A stretch of 64,000 bases of DNA. Origin: CAMLFJ01 sp035524955. GTDB taxonomy: Bacteria > Methylomirabilota > Methylomirabilia > Rokubacteriales > CSP1-6. A program made the translations under genes and the position numbers. Below are positions 1 to 11,064 of this stretch, in pieces. Every line of letters starts with the position of its first letter. The stretch's first letter is position 1. The notes below the pieces were generated by a model that was not told where the DNA came from, searched no databases, and saw only the letters and a list, made by a program, of their open reading frames with translations. Location: assembly GCA_035524955.1 (NCBI GenBank), contig DATLFG010000100.1, positions 38,280 through 102,279 on the forward strand, given 5' to 3'.

Positions 1-1
1 G

Positions 2-1219
2 GTCGCCCCGCTGGTCTTCTCCTCGCTGATCGAGTACCCGCTCGTGATGGTGCTGGCCTGCGCGCTCCTCCGGGCGGGCCGCGCCGGGCTCGGGCTCGGC
101 CCCGGCGCGTGGCGGGCCGCGGTCCTCGTGCCGCTGGTGGCGGCCCTCGCCCTCGTGCTCTACTCGGAGTCGGCCACGCTCCGCGTGGACTTCTCGTTCC
201 TGGCCCGCGCGCTCGAGTGGAGCAGCGAGCGGGTGGGCGAGTCGCTCGATCCGATCGAGCGCTCGGTCAACAAGCTCCTGATCTACGCCCCGCCGCTGGC
301 GCTCGCCTGGCTCCTGCGGAGCCGCCCGCTGCACCTGGGACTGGCCCTGGCCGCCGTGCTGCTGGTGGCCGGCTTCGTGGACGCGCGCAGCAGCGACCAG
401 ATCCGACAGAGCCGCTCCTTCTTCGGGGTGCTCCGCATCTCCCGCGACCGCGACGCGACGGGCTACACCGAGCTGCGCCACGGCACCACGCTGCACGGGC
501 GGCAGAGCCTCGAGCCCGCGCGGCGTGCCGAGCCTTTGTCGTACTACCAGCGCACGGGTCCCATCGGCCAGCTCTTCACCGAGCTCGACCGCCGGCCCGG
601 CGCAGTGTGGATGGCGGTGGTCGGGCTCGGCACCGGCACCCTGGCCGCCTACGCGCGGCCCGGCGATCGCGTGACGTTCTACGAGATCGACCGCCTCGTG
701 CGCGACGTGGCCTTCGATTCCCGCTATTTCACCTACACCGGGGACGCGCGCGACCGCGGGGCCAGCCTGCGCGTGGAGCTGGGCGACGCGCGCATCCGCC
801 TGGACGCAGTGCGCCGGCACCGGCCGGAGGAGCGGTACGACGTGATCCTGGTCGACGCCTTCACGTCCGACGCGATCCCGGTGCATCTGCTGACCCGCGA
901 GGCCCTGCGCCTCTACTTCGACATGCTGCGGCCGCGCGGCCTCCTCGCGCTGCACATCTCCAACCGCCACCTGCGGCTCGAGCCGGTGGTGGCCAATCTG
1001 GCCGAGGACGGTCGCTACGCGCGCCTGCTCCAGCACGGCGACACCGCCGGCGTGCGCGGCGGGGTGGAGGCGAGCTGGGTCCTGCTGGCCCGCCGGCCCG
1101 AGGACTTCGGGGATCTGGCGTCGGATTCGCGATGGACGGCTGCCGCCCTCGACCCGGAGCCCACGGTCGGCACCTGGACCGACGACTTCCACAACCTGCT
1201 CTCGGTCTTCAAGTGGTGA
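2..1219 (+). CDS. Membrane-anchored spermidine-synthase-like protein (5' partial)
   Basis: The reading frame is already open at base 2, so the true N-terminus lies before the window; about 405 residues are visible. The first ~115 residues are hydrophobic and look like the last membrane segments of the fused MFS/spermidine-synthase family. The second half is a Rossmann domain with a GLGTG nucleotide loop, the acidic YEID strand end and a DAFTSDAIPVHLLT segment. True aminopropyltransferases carry a different substrate loop, so polyamine synthesis is not established; a SAM or decarboxy-SAM binding membrane protein is the safe reading. Its 3' end overlaps the convergent oxidoreductase gene by 11 bp. 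Confidence 0.75.
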   Translation, partial: VAPLVFSSLIEYPLVMVLACALLRAGRAGLGLGPGAWRAAVLVPLVAALALVLYSESATLRVDFSFLARALEWSSERVGESLDPIERSVNKLLIYAPPLALAWLLRSRPLHLGLALAAVLLVAGFVDARSSDQIRQSRSFFGVLRISRDRDATGYTELRHGTTLHGRQSLEPARRAEPLSYYQRTGPIGQLFTELDRRPGAVWMAVVGLGTGTLAAYARPGDRVTFYEIDRLVRDVAFDSRYFTYTGDARDRGASLRVELGDARIRLDAVRRHRPEERYDVILVDAFTSDAIPVHLLTREALRLYFDMLRPRGLLALHISNRHLRLEPVVANLAEDGRYARLLQHGDTAGVRGGVEASWVLLARRPEDFGDLASDSRWTAAALDPEPTVGTWTDDFHNLLSVFKW

Positions 1220-2819
1220 GGAGCCACCGGCGCCGGCGCAGGATCTCGCGCGCCGCGTTCCAGCCCGGGGAGCCCATCACGCCGCCACCCGGATGCGCGG
1301 CGGCCCCGCAGAGGTAGAGGCCCGCCACCGGCGTGCGGTAGCCCGCGTGGCCCGGCACGGGACGCAGCGAGAAGAGCTGGCCCGGCGTCATCGCGCCCTG
1401 GAAGATGTTGCCGCCGGTGAGGCCGAACACGCGTTCGATGTCGGGCGGGGTCAGCACCTGACGCGCCAGCACCGAGCGGCTGAAGTTCGGCGCGTACTCG
1501 TCGAGCAGCGCGAAGCACCGGTCCGCGAAGGACTCCCCGATCCGGCCCCAGCTCGTGCCCCGGAGCGCGTAGGGCGCGTACTGCACGAAGATGGACATCA
1601 GGTGGCGGCCGGGCGGCGCCACCGTGGAATCTACCACCGAGGGGATCGTGCACTCGAGCACCGGCCGCTCCGACGGGCGGCCGTACTTGGCGTCGTCGTA
1701 CGCGCGCTCGATGTAGTCCAGATCAGGGCAGATGTGGATGGTGCCCCGGTGCTGGGGGCCGGGCGCGGTGCCGGGAGAAGCGGTGAAGCTCGGCAGCTCG
1801 CCGAGGGCCACATTGATCTTGAGCGAGGCGCTCTCGTAGGAGATGCGAGACACCGCGTCGCGGAAGCCGGGCGGCAGCGCCTCCGGGGCGAGCAGGCGCA
1901 GGAAGGTCACGTGGGCGTCGGCGTTGCTGGCCACGATCCGGGTCCGGCACTCCTCCCCGCTCTCGAGGGCCACCCCGGTCACCCGACCGTCGCGCGCCAC
2001 GATGCGGGCCACCGGGGCCTCGCAGCGGATCTCCACACCCAGGTCGCGCGCCGCGCGCGCCAGGGCCTGGGTGAGCCCCCCCATGCCGCCGCGCACGTAT
2101 CCCCAGACGCCGCGCCGGCCGTCGGTCTCGCCCATCACGTGATGGAAGAGCACGTAGCCGGTGCCCGGCGTGGATGGGCTCGCCATCGCCCCGATGATCG
2201 CGTCGGTGGCCAGCGTGGCCTTGAGGGGGGTGGACTCGAACCAGCGGTCGAGGATCGTCCGCGCGGGTCCGGTGAGCAGCTCGACGGCCTCGAAGGCCCG
2301 GTCGCCCAGGCGGGCGAAGGCCCGGCCCAGCCCGAGGAGCTGGAGCAGCCCGCGCGGGCCGGGGCGCAGCAGATCGGGCGGCGTCATGCCGAGCGTGGGC
2401 TCGACGAAGGCGGCCACCCGCTCCAGCATGGCCTCGTACTCCGGATACCGCGCCGCGTCGCGCGCGCTGAACCTGGCGATCTCGGCGCGCGTGAGTAGGG
2501 CGTCCGGCCCCAGGGTGAGCGAGCGGCCGTCGGGCAGCGGCGTGAAGGACGAGGGGCTGCGCGGGAGCACCTCGAAGCCGTAGTCGCCCAGGCGCAGGTC
2601 GCGGACGATCTCCTTGCGGAAGAGGCTGTTGACGTAGGCCGCGGTGGAGACCTTGAAGCCCGGGAAGGTCTCCTCGCTCACGCAGGCGCCCCCGACGAGA
2701 TGCCGGCGCTCGAGCACGAGCACGCGCAGGCCCGCGCGCGCCAGGTAGCAGGCGGTGACGAGCCCGTTGTGCCCGGCCCCGATGACGATCGCGTCGTGGC
2801 CGCGCCCTCCCCGCGTCAC
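1209..2819 (-). CDS. FAD-dependent oxidoreductase, phytoene-desaturase/PYROXD2 type
   Basis: A 536-residue protein with an N-terminal dinucleotide-binding fold (GAGHNGLVTACYLARAG, residues ~14-30) followed by ERRHLVGGAC, typical of the COG1233 phytoene dehydrogenase-like family and closest in flavour to PYROXD2. The C-terminal LYLCGAAAHPGGGVMGSPG motif is the second FAD contact of that family. It would oxidise a hydrophobic substrate using FAD; no carotenoid genes flank it, so the substrate is unknown. The start is GTG at 2819, as the first residues lead directly into the FAD motif. Confidence 0.85.
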   Translation of the reverse strand: MTRGGRGHDAIVIGAGHNGLVTACYLARAGLRVLVLERRHLVGGACVSEETFPGFKVSTAAYVNSLFRKEIVRDLRLGDYGFEVLPRSPSSFTPLPDGRSLTLGPDALLTRAEIARFSARDAARYPEYEAMLERVAAFVEPTLGMTPPDLLRPGPRGLLQLLGLGRAFARLGDRAFEAVELLTGPARTILDRWFESTPLKATLATDAIIGAMASPSTPGTGYVLFHHVMGETDGRRGVWGYVRGGMGGLTQALARAARDLGVEIRCEAPVARIVARDGRVTGVALESGEECRTRIVASNADAHVTFLRLLAPEALPPGFRDAVSRISYESASLKINVALGELPSFTASPGTAPGPQHRGTIHICPDLDYIERAYDDAKYGRPSERPVLECTIPSVVDSTVAPPGRHLMSIFVQYAPYALRGTSWGRIGESFADRCFALLDEYAPNFSRSVLARQVLTPPDIERVFGLTGGNIFQGAMTPGQLFSLRPVPGHAGYRTPVAGLYLCGAAAHPGGGVMGSPGWNAAREILRRRRWLLTT

Positions 2820-2892
2820 GCGATCACCTGGTCCGCGCGCAGGACGAGCGACGGCGGCATCGCCCGGGCGAGCGCCTTGCCGGTCCTGTCAC

Positions 2893-2921
2893 TGGAGTCT
2901 TCCGCTCACCCGTCGTAGAAT
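2893..2921 (+). promoter_or_regulatory. Possible promoter for the receiver gene
   Basis: A TAGAAT -10-like hexamer at 2916-2921 lies 17 bp after a weak TGGAGT -35-like hexamer at 2893-2898, in the gap between divergent genes and about 40 bp before the ATG at 2962. Confidence 0.3.
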
Positions 2922-2961
2922 GACCGGAACCGGGACCACGTCAACGGCCGCGGGGACCATC

Positions 2962-3339
2962 ATGGGGCGAGCGAGAATCCTGGTGATCGACGATGAGCGC
3001 GCGGTGCGCGATCTGATCTCGGACGCCCTGAGTATCGAAGGCCACGAGGTCTTCACCGCCGAGAACGGCAAGGAAGGCCTCGACCTCATCGGCCAGTACC
3101 GTTTCGATCTCATATTCTGCGACCTGCGCATGCCCGAGATGGACGGCCAGGCGCTCTACGAGGAGGTCCAGCGGGATCATCCGCAGGTGCTCAAGCGGAT
3201 CGTCTTCGTGACCGCTCAGGCGCACTCGGCGGACTACGGGCTTTTCCTGCGCACCACCGGGATCCCGGTCATCGAGAAGCCCTTCACGCTGAGCCAGCTC
3301 CGGCAGGCGGTCGGCAAGGTCGTGGGGCAGATGCGGTAG
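2962..3339 (+). CDS. Stand-alone response regulator receiver protein
   Basis: A 125-residue protein that is only a receiver domain. The acidic pair is D10-D11 in LVIDDE, the phospho-acceptor is D54 in FCDLRMPEMDG, the switch threonine is T84 and the conserved lysine is K106 in IEKPF. There is no output domain, so it should act through protein contacts or as a phosphate relay. The ATG at 2962 is preferred over longer frames because receiver homology begins at residue 5. It resembles the receiver at 16187-16588, including the LYE helix and the FLRTT-EKPF end, suggesting paralogues. Confidence 0.85.
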   Translation: MGRARILVIDDERAVRDLISDALSIEGHEVFTAENGKEGLDLIGQYRFDLIFCDLRMPEMDGQALYEEVQRDHPQVLKRIVFVTAQAHSADYGLFLRTTGIPVIEKPFTLSQLRQAVGKVVGQMR

Positions 3340-3354
3340 ACGCCCGCCGCGCCG

Positions 3355-4368
3355 TCAGTCCTGGCCGAGCGATTTCAGGAAGTCGGCGTTGGTCGCGGTG
3401 AGCTTGAGCCGGCCCAGGAGCGCTTCCATCGCTTCCTGCGGCTTGGTGCCGGACAGCGCGCGCCGCAGCATGTGGATCTTCTTCATGTCCTCCTCGGAGA
3501 ACAGCAGCTCCTCGCGGCGCGTCCCGGAGCGCATCAGGTCGAACGAGGGGAAGATCCGCCGGTCGGCCAGCTCCCGCGAGAGGTAGAGCTCCATGTTGCC
3601 GGTGCCCTTGAACTCCTCGAAGATGATCTGATCCATGCGCGAGCCGGTGTCCACCAGCACGGTGCCGATGATGGTGAGCGAGCCCCCCTCCTCGATCTTG
3701 CGCGCCGCCCCGAAGAAGGCGCGCGGCATCTGGAAGGCGCGGCTATCGATGCCGCCCGACATGGTGCGCCCGCGCGAGGAGAGCTCGTTGTTGTAGGCGC
3801 GGGTCATGCGGGTCAGCGAGTCGAAGAGGATCAGCACGTCCCGCTTCTCCTCCACGATTCGCTTCGCCTTGTCGATGACCTGTTCGGTGACCTCGATGTG
3901 GCGCCGGTAGGGATTGTCGTTGCTGGAAGCGACGATCTCGGCCTGCTTGCCGATCTGCATCTTGAAGTCGGTCACTTCCTCCGGCCGCTCGTCCACCAGG
4001 AGCACGATCACCACGACCTCGGGATGGTTGGCGAGCACCGACTTGGCGATCTTCTGGAGCAGCATGGTCTTGCCGGTCCGGGGCGGGGCCACGATCAGGC
4101 CGCGCTGCCCGCGACCGATCGGCGCGATCATGTCCAGCGCGCGCATGGAGAGCTCGTCCCGGGCGAGCTCGAGCTTCAGCTTCTCGTACGGCTGGATCGC
4201 GGTGAGGCCTTCGAAGATCGACGGGGTGGGAGCCCGGGGGGCGGGGCGCGGGGGCATCGGGCCACGCGGTCCCTGGCCTTGCCCCGGCTGCCCCTGGCCT
4301 TGCCCCTGCCCCTGCCCCTGCGGCGGTCGGTTCCCGGAGTGGCGCCGGTGGCGAGATCGCCTACTCAC
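3355..4368 (-). CDS. rho: Transcription termination factor Rho lacking the N-terminal RNA-binding domain
   Basis: A 337-residue Rho; usual length is about 420. The ATPase core is complete: Walker A APPRTGKT (94-101), Walker B ending at D183, a Q-loop region around SGGIDSRAF (204-212), the R-loop FEEFKGTGNMEL (250-261) and RSGTRREELL (280-289). The helical Rho_N domain and the OB-fold that form the primary RNA site are missing. Residues 1-50 are instead basic and low in complexity (SRRSRHRRHSG, then QG repeats and PR-rich sequence). The start is GTG at 4368; an in-frame TGA at 4378-4380 blocks any longer N-terminus, and no upstream frame encodes the lost domain. Confidence 0.92.
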   Translation of the reverse strand: MSRRSRHRRHSGNRPPQGQGQGQGQGQPGQGQGPRGPMPPRPAPRAPTPSIFEGLTAIQPYEKLKLELARDELSMRALDMIAPIGRGQRGLIVAPPRTGKTMLLQKIAKSVLANHPEVVVIVLLVDERPEEVTDFKMQIGKQAEIVASSNDNPYRRHIEVTEQVIDKAKRIVEEKRDVLILFDSLTRMTRAYNNELSSRGRTMSGGIDSRAFQMPRAFFGAARKIEEGGSLTIIGTVLVDTGSRMDQIIFEEFKGTGNMELYLSRELADRRIFPSFDLMRSGTRREELLFSEEDMKKIHMLRRALSGTKPQEAMEALLGRLKLTATNADFLKSLGQD

Positions 4369-4559
4369 GTGGGACGCTCATTGGCGCAAAGCCCCTTCTG
4401 TCACCAACATTAGAGGAGAACCGTCATGCCGGTCAATCGGCGCCGCGGTGCGGGGGCACGCGTGGGGCCCCGCTCCCGGCGGGCCCATGACTGGGCCCCA
4501 GTGTACCGGAACGCGTTCGCCGCCACCAGAGAATCGGGACCCCGGCCGGGCTCATCCCG

Positions 4560-5015
4560 GTGATCCTGGTCGCCTCGGCGGCGCTCTGGCGCGTGAGCCG
4601 GCGCTGGGCGCTGCGCTTGCCGGGGCTCATGGCCGGCACCGGCGTGCTCCAGCTCGTGGGCAAGTGGGCCGCCGATCGGCCCCGCCCCAACGCCGCGCCG
4701 TGGGGCTTCCCGAGCGGGCACGTGTTGAGCCTGGCCGTCTTCTTCGGCATCCTGGCGTTCCTGCTCGTCATGCTGTCGGAGCGCCGCCGGCGCTGGCACG
4801 TCTCGGCCTGCCTCGCGTGCGGCGCCGCGCTGGGGCTGGTCTCGGCCAGCCGCATCTATCTCGACGTGCACTGGCTCTCCGACGTGATCGGCGGCTTCGC
4901 CCTGGGCACCGCCTACCTGCTGATCGCGATCGGGACGGCTCAGACCTTCTTCGGCCGCACCACGCCGCGCCCGGCCGTCGCCGCCGAGCCGGTCGAGGCC
5001 CTCCCACCCGCCTGA
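4560..5015 (+). CDS. PAP2-family phosphatase, short N-terminus
   Basis: A membrane phosphatase of the PAP2 superfamily, which removes phosphate from lipid phosphates or polyprenyl pyrophosphates. All three signature blocks are visible: K-x-x-x-x-x-RP (KWAADRPRP), PSGH (FPSGHVLS) and SR-x5-H-x3-D (SRIYLDVHWLSD). At 151 residues it is shorter than usual (about 190-220), missing an N-terminal helix. The start is GTG at 4560; upstream the frame stays open to a stop at 4488-4490 (GTPAGLIP precedes the GTG) but shows no ATG/GTG/TTG, so a non-standard start or a 5' frameshift is possible. The gap to rho (4369-4559) holds no other gene I can support. Confidence 0.75.
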   Translation: MILVASAALWRVSRRWALRLPGLMAGTGVLQLVGKWAADRPRPNAAPWGFPSGHVLSLAVFFGILAFLLVMLSERRRRWHVSACLACGAALGLVSASRIYLDVHWLSDVIGGFALGTAYLLIAIGTAQTFFGRTTPRPAVAAEPVEALPPA

Positions 5016-5045
5016 CGACGCCGCGACGGGCCTGCGGGGGGCGCG

Positions 5046-6113
5046 TCAGCGCGCGGCGCCCAACTGGGCGATGCCCCCGCGCACCGCGCCGCCCTTGATG
5101 CTGCCCCAGAGCGTCTCGAAGCCCTCGGGGAGCGGGCGGCTGTTCGGTGGGGCCAGCCAGAGGCGCAGGAGCAGCCGGTCGCGGCCGGGCTCGGGAGTGT
5201 CCTCGTAGGCGGTGCGGCCGTGGTAGATGACGTGGTTGTTCAGGAGCTGGATGTCGCCCGGCTCGAGCTCCATCTCGTAGCCCCACTCGTCGCAGACCGC
5301 GGCCAGCAGGTCGAGCGCCTCGTCCTGGGCGGGAGTGAGGCGCGGGATCGTGGGGATTTTCTGGGCGGCCTCGACGAACGTGCGCGAGTACTGGGTGGTG
5401 AACTTCCCCTCGCGCATCGCGAAGATCGGCATCGCGTAGATCGAGGCCTCCCCGCCCGCCTCCTCCCCCTGCCGGCTGCGATGGTAGTCGGAGCAGAGCA
5501 GGGCGTGCAGGTCGGGCCGGCGCGCGAGGATCGCGTTGCTCACCGCGGGCACGCTGACGACACGGCTCGTGCCGCCCCGGCGGGCCGAGCGCACGCAGAG
5601 CAGCCCGACCACGTCGCAGCGGTCGGTGTGCCAGCGAAGCGGCCCGCTCGAGCGCGCCTTGGCACGCGAGGTCACACCCTCGCTCCTGGGCACCGCGGGC
5701 TGGACCACCTCGCCGTAGAGCCGGATCTCGTCGCGCACCTCCCCGATGAGCTCGCCGTGGGCGTTCTGGTGCACCGCCGTCCCCAGGTGGCAGCCGAGCC
5801 CCCACCAGATCGCACGAAGCTCGTCGTCTCGGTAGCGCGCCACCGGCAGGCCGCGCAGCAGCGCGAGGCCGCGCCCCCACTCGAGATCGCGATTGACCTG
5901 GGCCAGCTCGGCGGAGACTCCGGGCAGCGGGAAGTCCTTCTTCGTGATCTCCCGCCACCCGAGGCCGCGCGCCTGCGCCGCCCGCAGGGCCGCGTCGATC
6001 TCCTCCAGGGCGGCCGCCGAGAGCCGGTGGATCCAATCGGTCGAGGCGGCGAGCTCCCGGCCGTGCCAGACCATCGGCCCCGCGATCGGGGTGGCGATCA
6101 GCGTTCGGGGCAT
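5046..6113 (-). CDS. TauD/TfdA-family Fe(II)/2-oxoglutarate dioxygenase
   Basis: A 355-residue putative 2-oxoglutarate-dependent dioxygenase. The iron ligands are visible as HTD in LRWHTDRCD and the distal histidine in NNHVIYHGR; the C-terminal arginine expected to bind 2-oxoglutarate lies in the LLLRLWL strand. The family hydroxylates small acids, including taurine and aryloxyacetates, but also larger substrates; nothing adjacent identifies this one. I chose ATG at 6113, where MPRTLIATPI begins the domain; a start at 6164 would overlap the promoter region of the divergent gene. Confidence 0.85.
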   Translation of the reverse strand: MPRTLIATPIAGPMVWHGRELAASTDWIHRLSAAALEEIDAALRAAQARGLGWREITKKDFPLPGVSAELAQVNRDLEWGRGLALLRGLPVARYRDDELRAIWWGLGCHLGTAVHQNAHGELIGEVRDEIRLYGEVVQPAVPRSEGVTSRAKARSSGPLRWHTDRCDVVGLLCVRSARRGGTSRVVSVPAVSNAILARRPDLHALLCSDYHRSRQGEEAGGEASIYAMPIFAMREGKFTTQYSRTFVEAAQKIPTIPRLTPAQDEALDLLAAVCDEWGYEMELEPGDIQLLNNHVIYHGRTAYEDTPEPGRDRLLLRLWLAPPNSRPLPEGFETLWGSIKGGAVRGGIAQLGAAR

Positions 6114-6163
6114 GGGGGTCAAGGCTAGCCGAGGCGCCCTCGCGTCCGCAAGCCCGAGTAGCA

Positions 6164-6169
6164 TAGAAT
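6164..6169 (+). promoter_or_regulatory. -10-like TAGAAT immediately upstream of the esterase start
   Basis: TAGAAT lies 9 bp before the ATG at 6179 with no ribosome-binding site between, consistent with a leaderless or very short-leader transcript. No clear -35 was found. Confidence 0.35.
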
Positions 6170-6178
6170 CGCGGCACC

Positions 6179-7078
6179 ATGGCAGGGCTTGATGCGCGAC
6201 CGGCTCTGGCCCTCTCGCTGCTGGTGGCGCTGCTCGCCGGCTGTGCCGGTCCGGTCTCGGACGGCGCCATCATCACCACCGCGCCCAACGGACCCCGCGA
6301 GGCGATCCCGGCCACCGTCGACAAGCCCGAGGGCTCCGGGCCGTTCCCCGCGGTGGTCATCATGCACGACTGCAGCGGCCTGGGTCCCCGGTCCAGCGGC
6401 GCCCCGAAGCGCTGGGCCCGGGAGCTGGGCGCCCGCGGCTACGTCACCGTGATCCCCGACAGCTTCACCACCCGCGGCCATCCGGACGGCGTCTGCACCC
6501 ACGCCTCGCCCACCCGGGTCGACGTGGCCCCGAGCCGACGGGTGCGCGACGCGTACGCGGCGCTCGCCCACGCGCGCGCGCTGCCGTATGTGGACGGCCG
6601 GCGCGTGGGCCTCATGGGCGGCTCGCACGGCGGCTCGACCACCCTCGCCGCGATGGCCGCACCGCCGAGCGCTGGGAACCGGCTCGCCCGGGAGCGGGAC
6701 GCGGGCTTCGCCGCGGCGGTGGCGCTCTATCCGAGCTGCCGGGTCACGCTCGGCACCTGGCGCGCCGACGGCACCGGCACGTACCGATCGGCGGCCCCGC
6801 TGCTGATCCTGATCGGAGAAAAAGATGACTGGACGCCGGCGGCGCCGTGCCTCAAGCTTGCCGCGTCCACCCAGGCGACGGAGCATCCCGTCGCGATCAC
6901 GGTCTATCCGGGCGCGCATCATTCCTTCGACAGCGACCGCCCCGTGCGCTTCCTGGCGGCCCGCGTGAACCGCAATGCCCCCGGCGGGCGCGGCGCCACC
7001 ACCGGCGGCGACGCCACCGCCTGGGCCGACAGCATCCGCCGCGTGGTCGCGTTCTTCGGGGAACATCTCAGGCCGTAG
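6179..7078 (+). CDS. Dienelactone-hydrolase-like alpha/beta hydrolase lipoprotein
   Basis: A 299-residue alpha/beta hydrolase. Residues 1-22 form a lipoprotein signal with lipobox LAGC (C22), so it should be anchored in the envelope. HDCSGLG forms the oxyanion region, GGSHGG holds nucleophile S149, and GEKDDWTP and GAHHSFD carry the expected acid and histidine. The architecture matches dienelactone hydrolase-family esterases; the substrate is unknown. It ends 13 bp before the downstream kinase gene and could be co-transcribed with it. Confidence 0.82.
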   Translation: MAGLDARPALALSLLVALLAGCAGPVSDGAIITTAPNGPREAIPATVDKPEGSGPFPAVVIMHDCSGLGPRSSGAPKRWARELGARGYVTVIPDSFTTRGHPDGVCTHASPTRVDVAPSRRVRDAYAALAHARALPYVDGRRVGLMGGSHGGSTTLAAMAAPPSAGNRLARERDAGFAAAVALYPSCRVTLGTWRADGTGTYRSAAPLLILIGEKDDWTPAAPCLKLAASTQATEHPVAITVYPGAHHSFDSDRPVRFLAARVNRNAPGGRGATTGGDATAWADSIRRVVAFFGEHLRP

Positions 7079-7091
7079 GAGGAGATGCCGG

Positions 7092-9455
<2,364 letters not shown>

Positions 9456-9467
9456 TCTCACCTGATC

Positions 9468-11051
9468 ATGCTCTCGACCAGCCCGCGCGTGACCATCCCG
9501 GACGTGACCATCACCGACTACGTGCTGCGGCATGCCGCCCGGCTCGGCGACAAGCCGGCCCTCGTCGACGGGCCCACCGGCCGCACCCTCACCTACCGCC
9601 AGCTCGGCGACGGCGCGCGGCGCGCGGCCGCGGGCCTGGCGGGCCGGGGATTCGGCAAGGGCGACGTGCTCGCGATCTACTGCCCGAACCTCCCCGAGTA
9701 CGCGATCGTCTTTCTCGGGGTGGCGATGGCGGGCGGCATCAACACCACCGTGAACCCGCTCTACACCGCCGACGAGCTGGCCAACCAGCTCCGGGACTCG
9801 GGCGCCCGCTTCCTCGTCACGGTGCCCCCCTTCCTCGAGAAGGCGAAGGAGGCGGCGACCAAGAGCGGCGTCGAGGAGATCTTCGTCCTGGGCGCGGCCG
9901 ACGGCGCCCGGCCCTTCACCGATCTCATGCAGGCGGGCGACCAGCCGCCCGCGGTGCGGATGAACCCGGCCGAGGATCTCGTCGCGCTGCCGTACTCGAG
10001 CGGCACCACCGGGCTGCCCAAGGGCGTGATGCTGGCGCATCGCAACCTGGTCGCCAATCTCTGCCAGGCCGAGGGCATGCGGAACTTCGAGGGCTTCGGC
10101 GAGCGGGACGTCACGATGGCGGTGCTGCCGTTCTTCCACATCTACGGCATGGTCGTGATCATGATGCTGGGCCTGGCCGGCGGCGGCACCATCCTGGTCA
10201 TGCCGCGCTTCGACATGATGGAGTTCCTGACCTTCGTGCAGAAGTATCGCGTGACGATCCTCCCGCTGGTGCCGCCCATCGTGCTCGGCCTGGTGAAGCA
10301 TCCGGCGGTGGCCCAGTTCGACCTCTCGAGCGTGCGCCTGATCTTCTCGGGCGCGGCGCCGCTGGGCGAGGAGCTGGCCCGCGCGCTCAGCGCCAAGCTC
10401 GGCTGTCCGGTCGTGCAGGGTTACGGCATGACCGAGGCGAGCCCGATCACCCACTTGAGCCCCACCCGCGACGAGCCGTTCAAGCCGGGCTCGGCCGGCA
10501 AGATCGTCCCGAACACCGAGGTGAAGATCGTCGAGGTGGGCTCCGGCTCGGACGCGGAGCTGCCGGTGGGCAAGGAAGGCGAGCTCTGGATCCGCGGCCC
10601 GCAGATCATGAAGGGCTACCTCAACCGCCCCGAGGAGACCGCGGCCTGCCTCGATCGCGACGGCTGGTACCACACCGGCGACGTGGGTTACGTGGACGAC
10701 GAGGGCTACTTCTTCATCGTGGATCGTACGAAGGAGCTGATCAAGTACAAGGGCATGCAGGTGGCCCCCGCCGAGCTGGAGGCGCTGCTGCTCACGCATC
10801 CCGCCATCCTGGACGCCGCGGTGGTGCGCCGAGCGGACGAGGAGGCGGGCGAGGTGCCGAAGGGCTACGTGGTGCTCAAGCCCGACGAGGCCGCGAAGGC
10901 GACGACCGCCGAGGCCATCATGGGCTGGGTGGCGCAGCGGGTGGCCCCCCACAAGCGAATCCGCGATCTCGAGTTCATCGACCAGATCCCGAAGTCGGCC
11001 TCCGGCAAGATCCTGCGCCGCGTGCTGATCGACCGCGACAAGGCGCGCTAG
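9468..11051 (+). CDS. AMP-dependent acyl-CoA / 4-coumarate-CoA ligase-type synthetase
   Basis: A 527-residue member of the ANL adenylating family. The P-loop SSGTTGLPKGVML starts at about residue 177, followed by GYGMTEASP, the YHTGDVGYVDDEGYF segment with the hinge DRTKELIKYKG, and the catalytic lysine in PKSASGKILRR near the C-terminus. It should activate a carboxylic acid through an acyl-adenylate to the CoA thioester. The overall sequence leans to 4-coumarate-CoA ligase/medium-chain acyl-CoA ligases; the exact acid is unknown. It is followed 13 bp later by the UroD-like gene. Confidence 0.88.
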   Translation: MLSTSPRVTIPDVTITDYVLRHAARLGDKPALVDGPTGRTLTYRQLGDGARRAAAGLAGRGFGKGDVLAIYCPNLPEYAIVFLGVAMAGGINTTVNPLYTADELANQLRDSGARFLVTVPPFLEKAKEAATKSGVEEIFVLGAADGARPFTDLMQAGDQPPAVRMNPAEDLVALPYSSGTTGLPKGVMLAHRNLVANLCQAEGMRNFEGFGERDVTMAVLPFFHIYGMVVIMMLGLAGGGTILVMPRFDMMEFLTFVQKYRVTILPLVPPIVLGLVKHPAVAQFDLSSVRLIFSGAAPLGEELARALSAKLGCPVVQGYGMTEASPITHLSPTRDEPFKPGSAGKIVPNTEVKIVEVGSGSDAELPVGKEGELWIRGPQIMKGYLNRPEETAACLDRDGWYHTGDVGYVDDEGYFFIVDRTKELIKYKGMQVAPAELEALLLTHPAILDAAVVRRADEEAGEVPKGYVVLKPDEAAKATTAEAIMGWVAQRVAPHKRIRDLEFIDQIPKSASGKILRRVLIDRDKAR

Positions 11052-11064
11052 CGCGGCTGCGCCG

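Noticed and set aside
2..1219. Naming the first gene speE (polyamine synthesis)
   Set aside because: The substrate loop differs from aminopropyltransferases and the protein has a membrane N-terminus.
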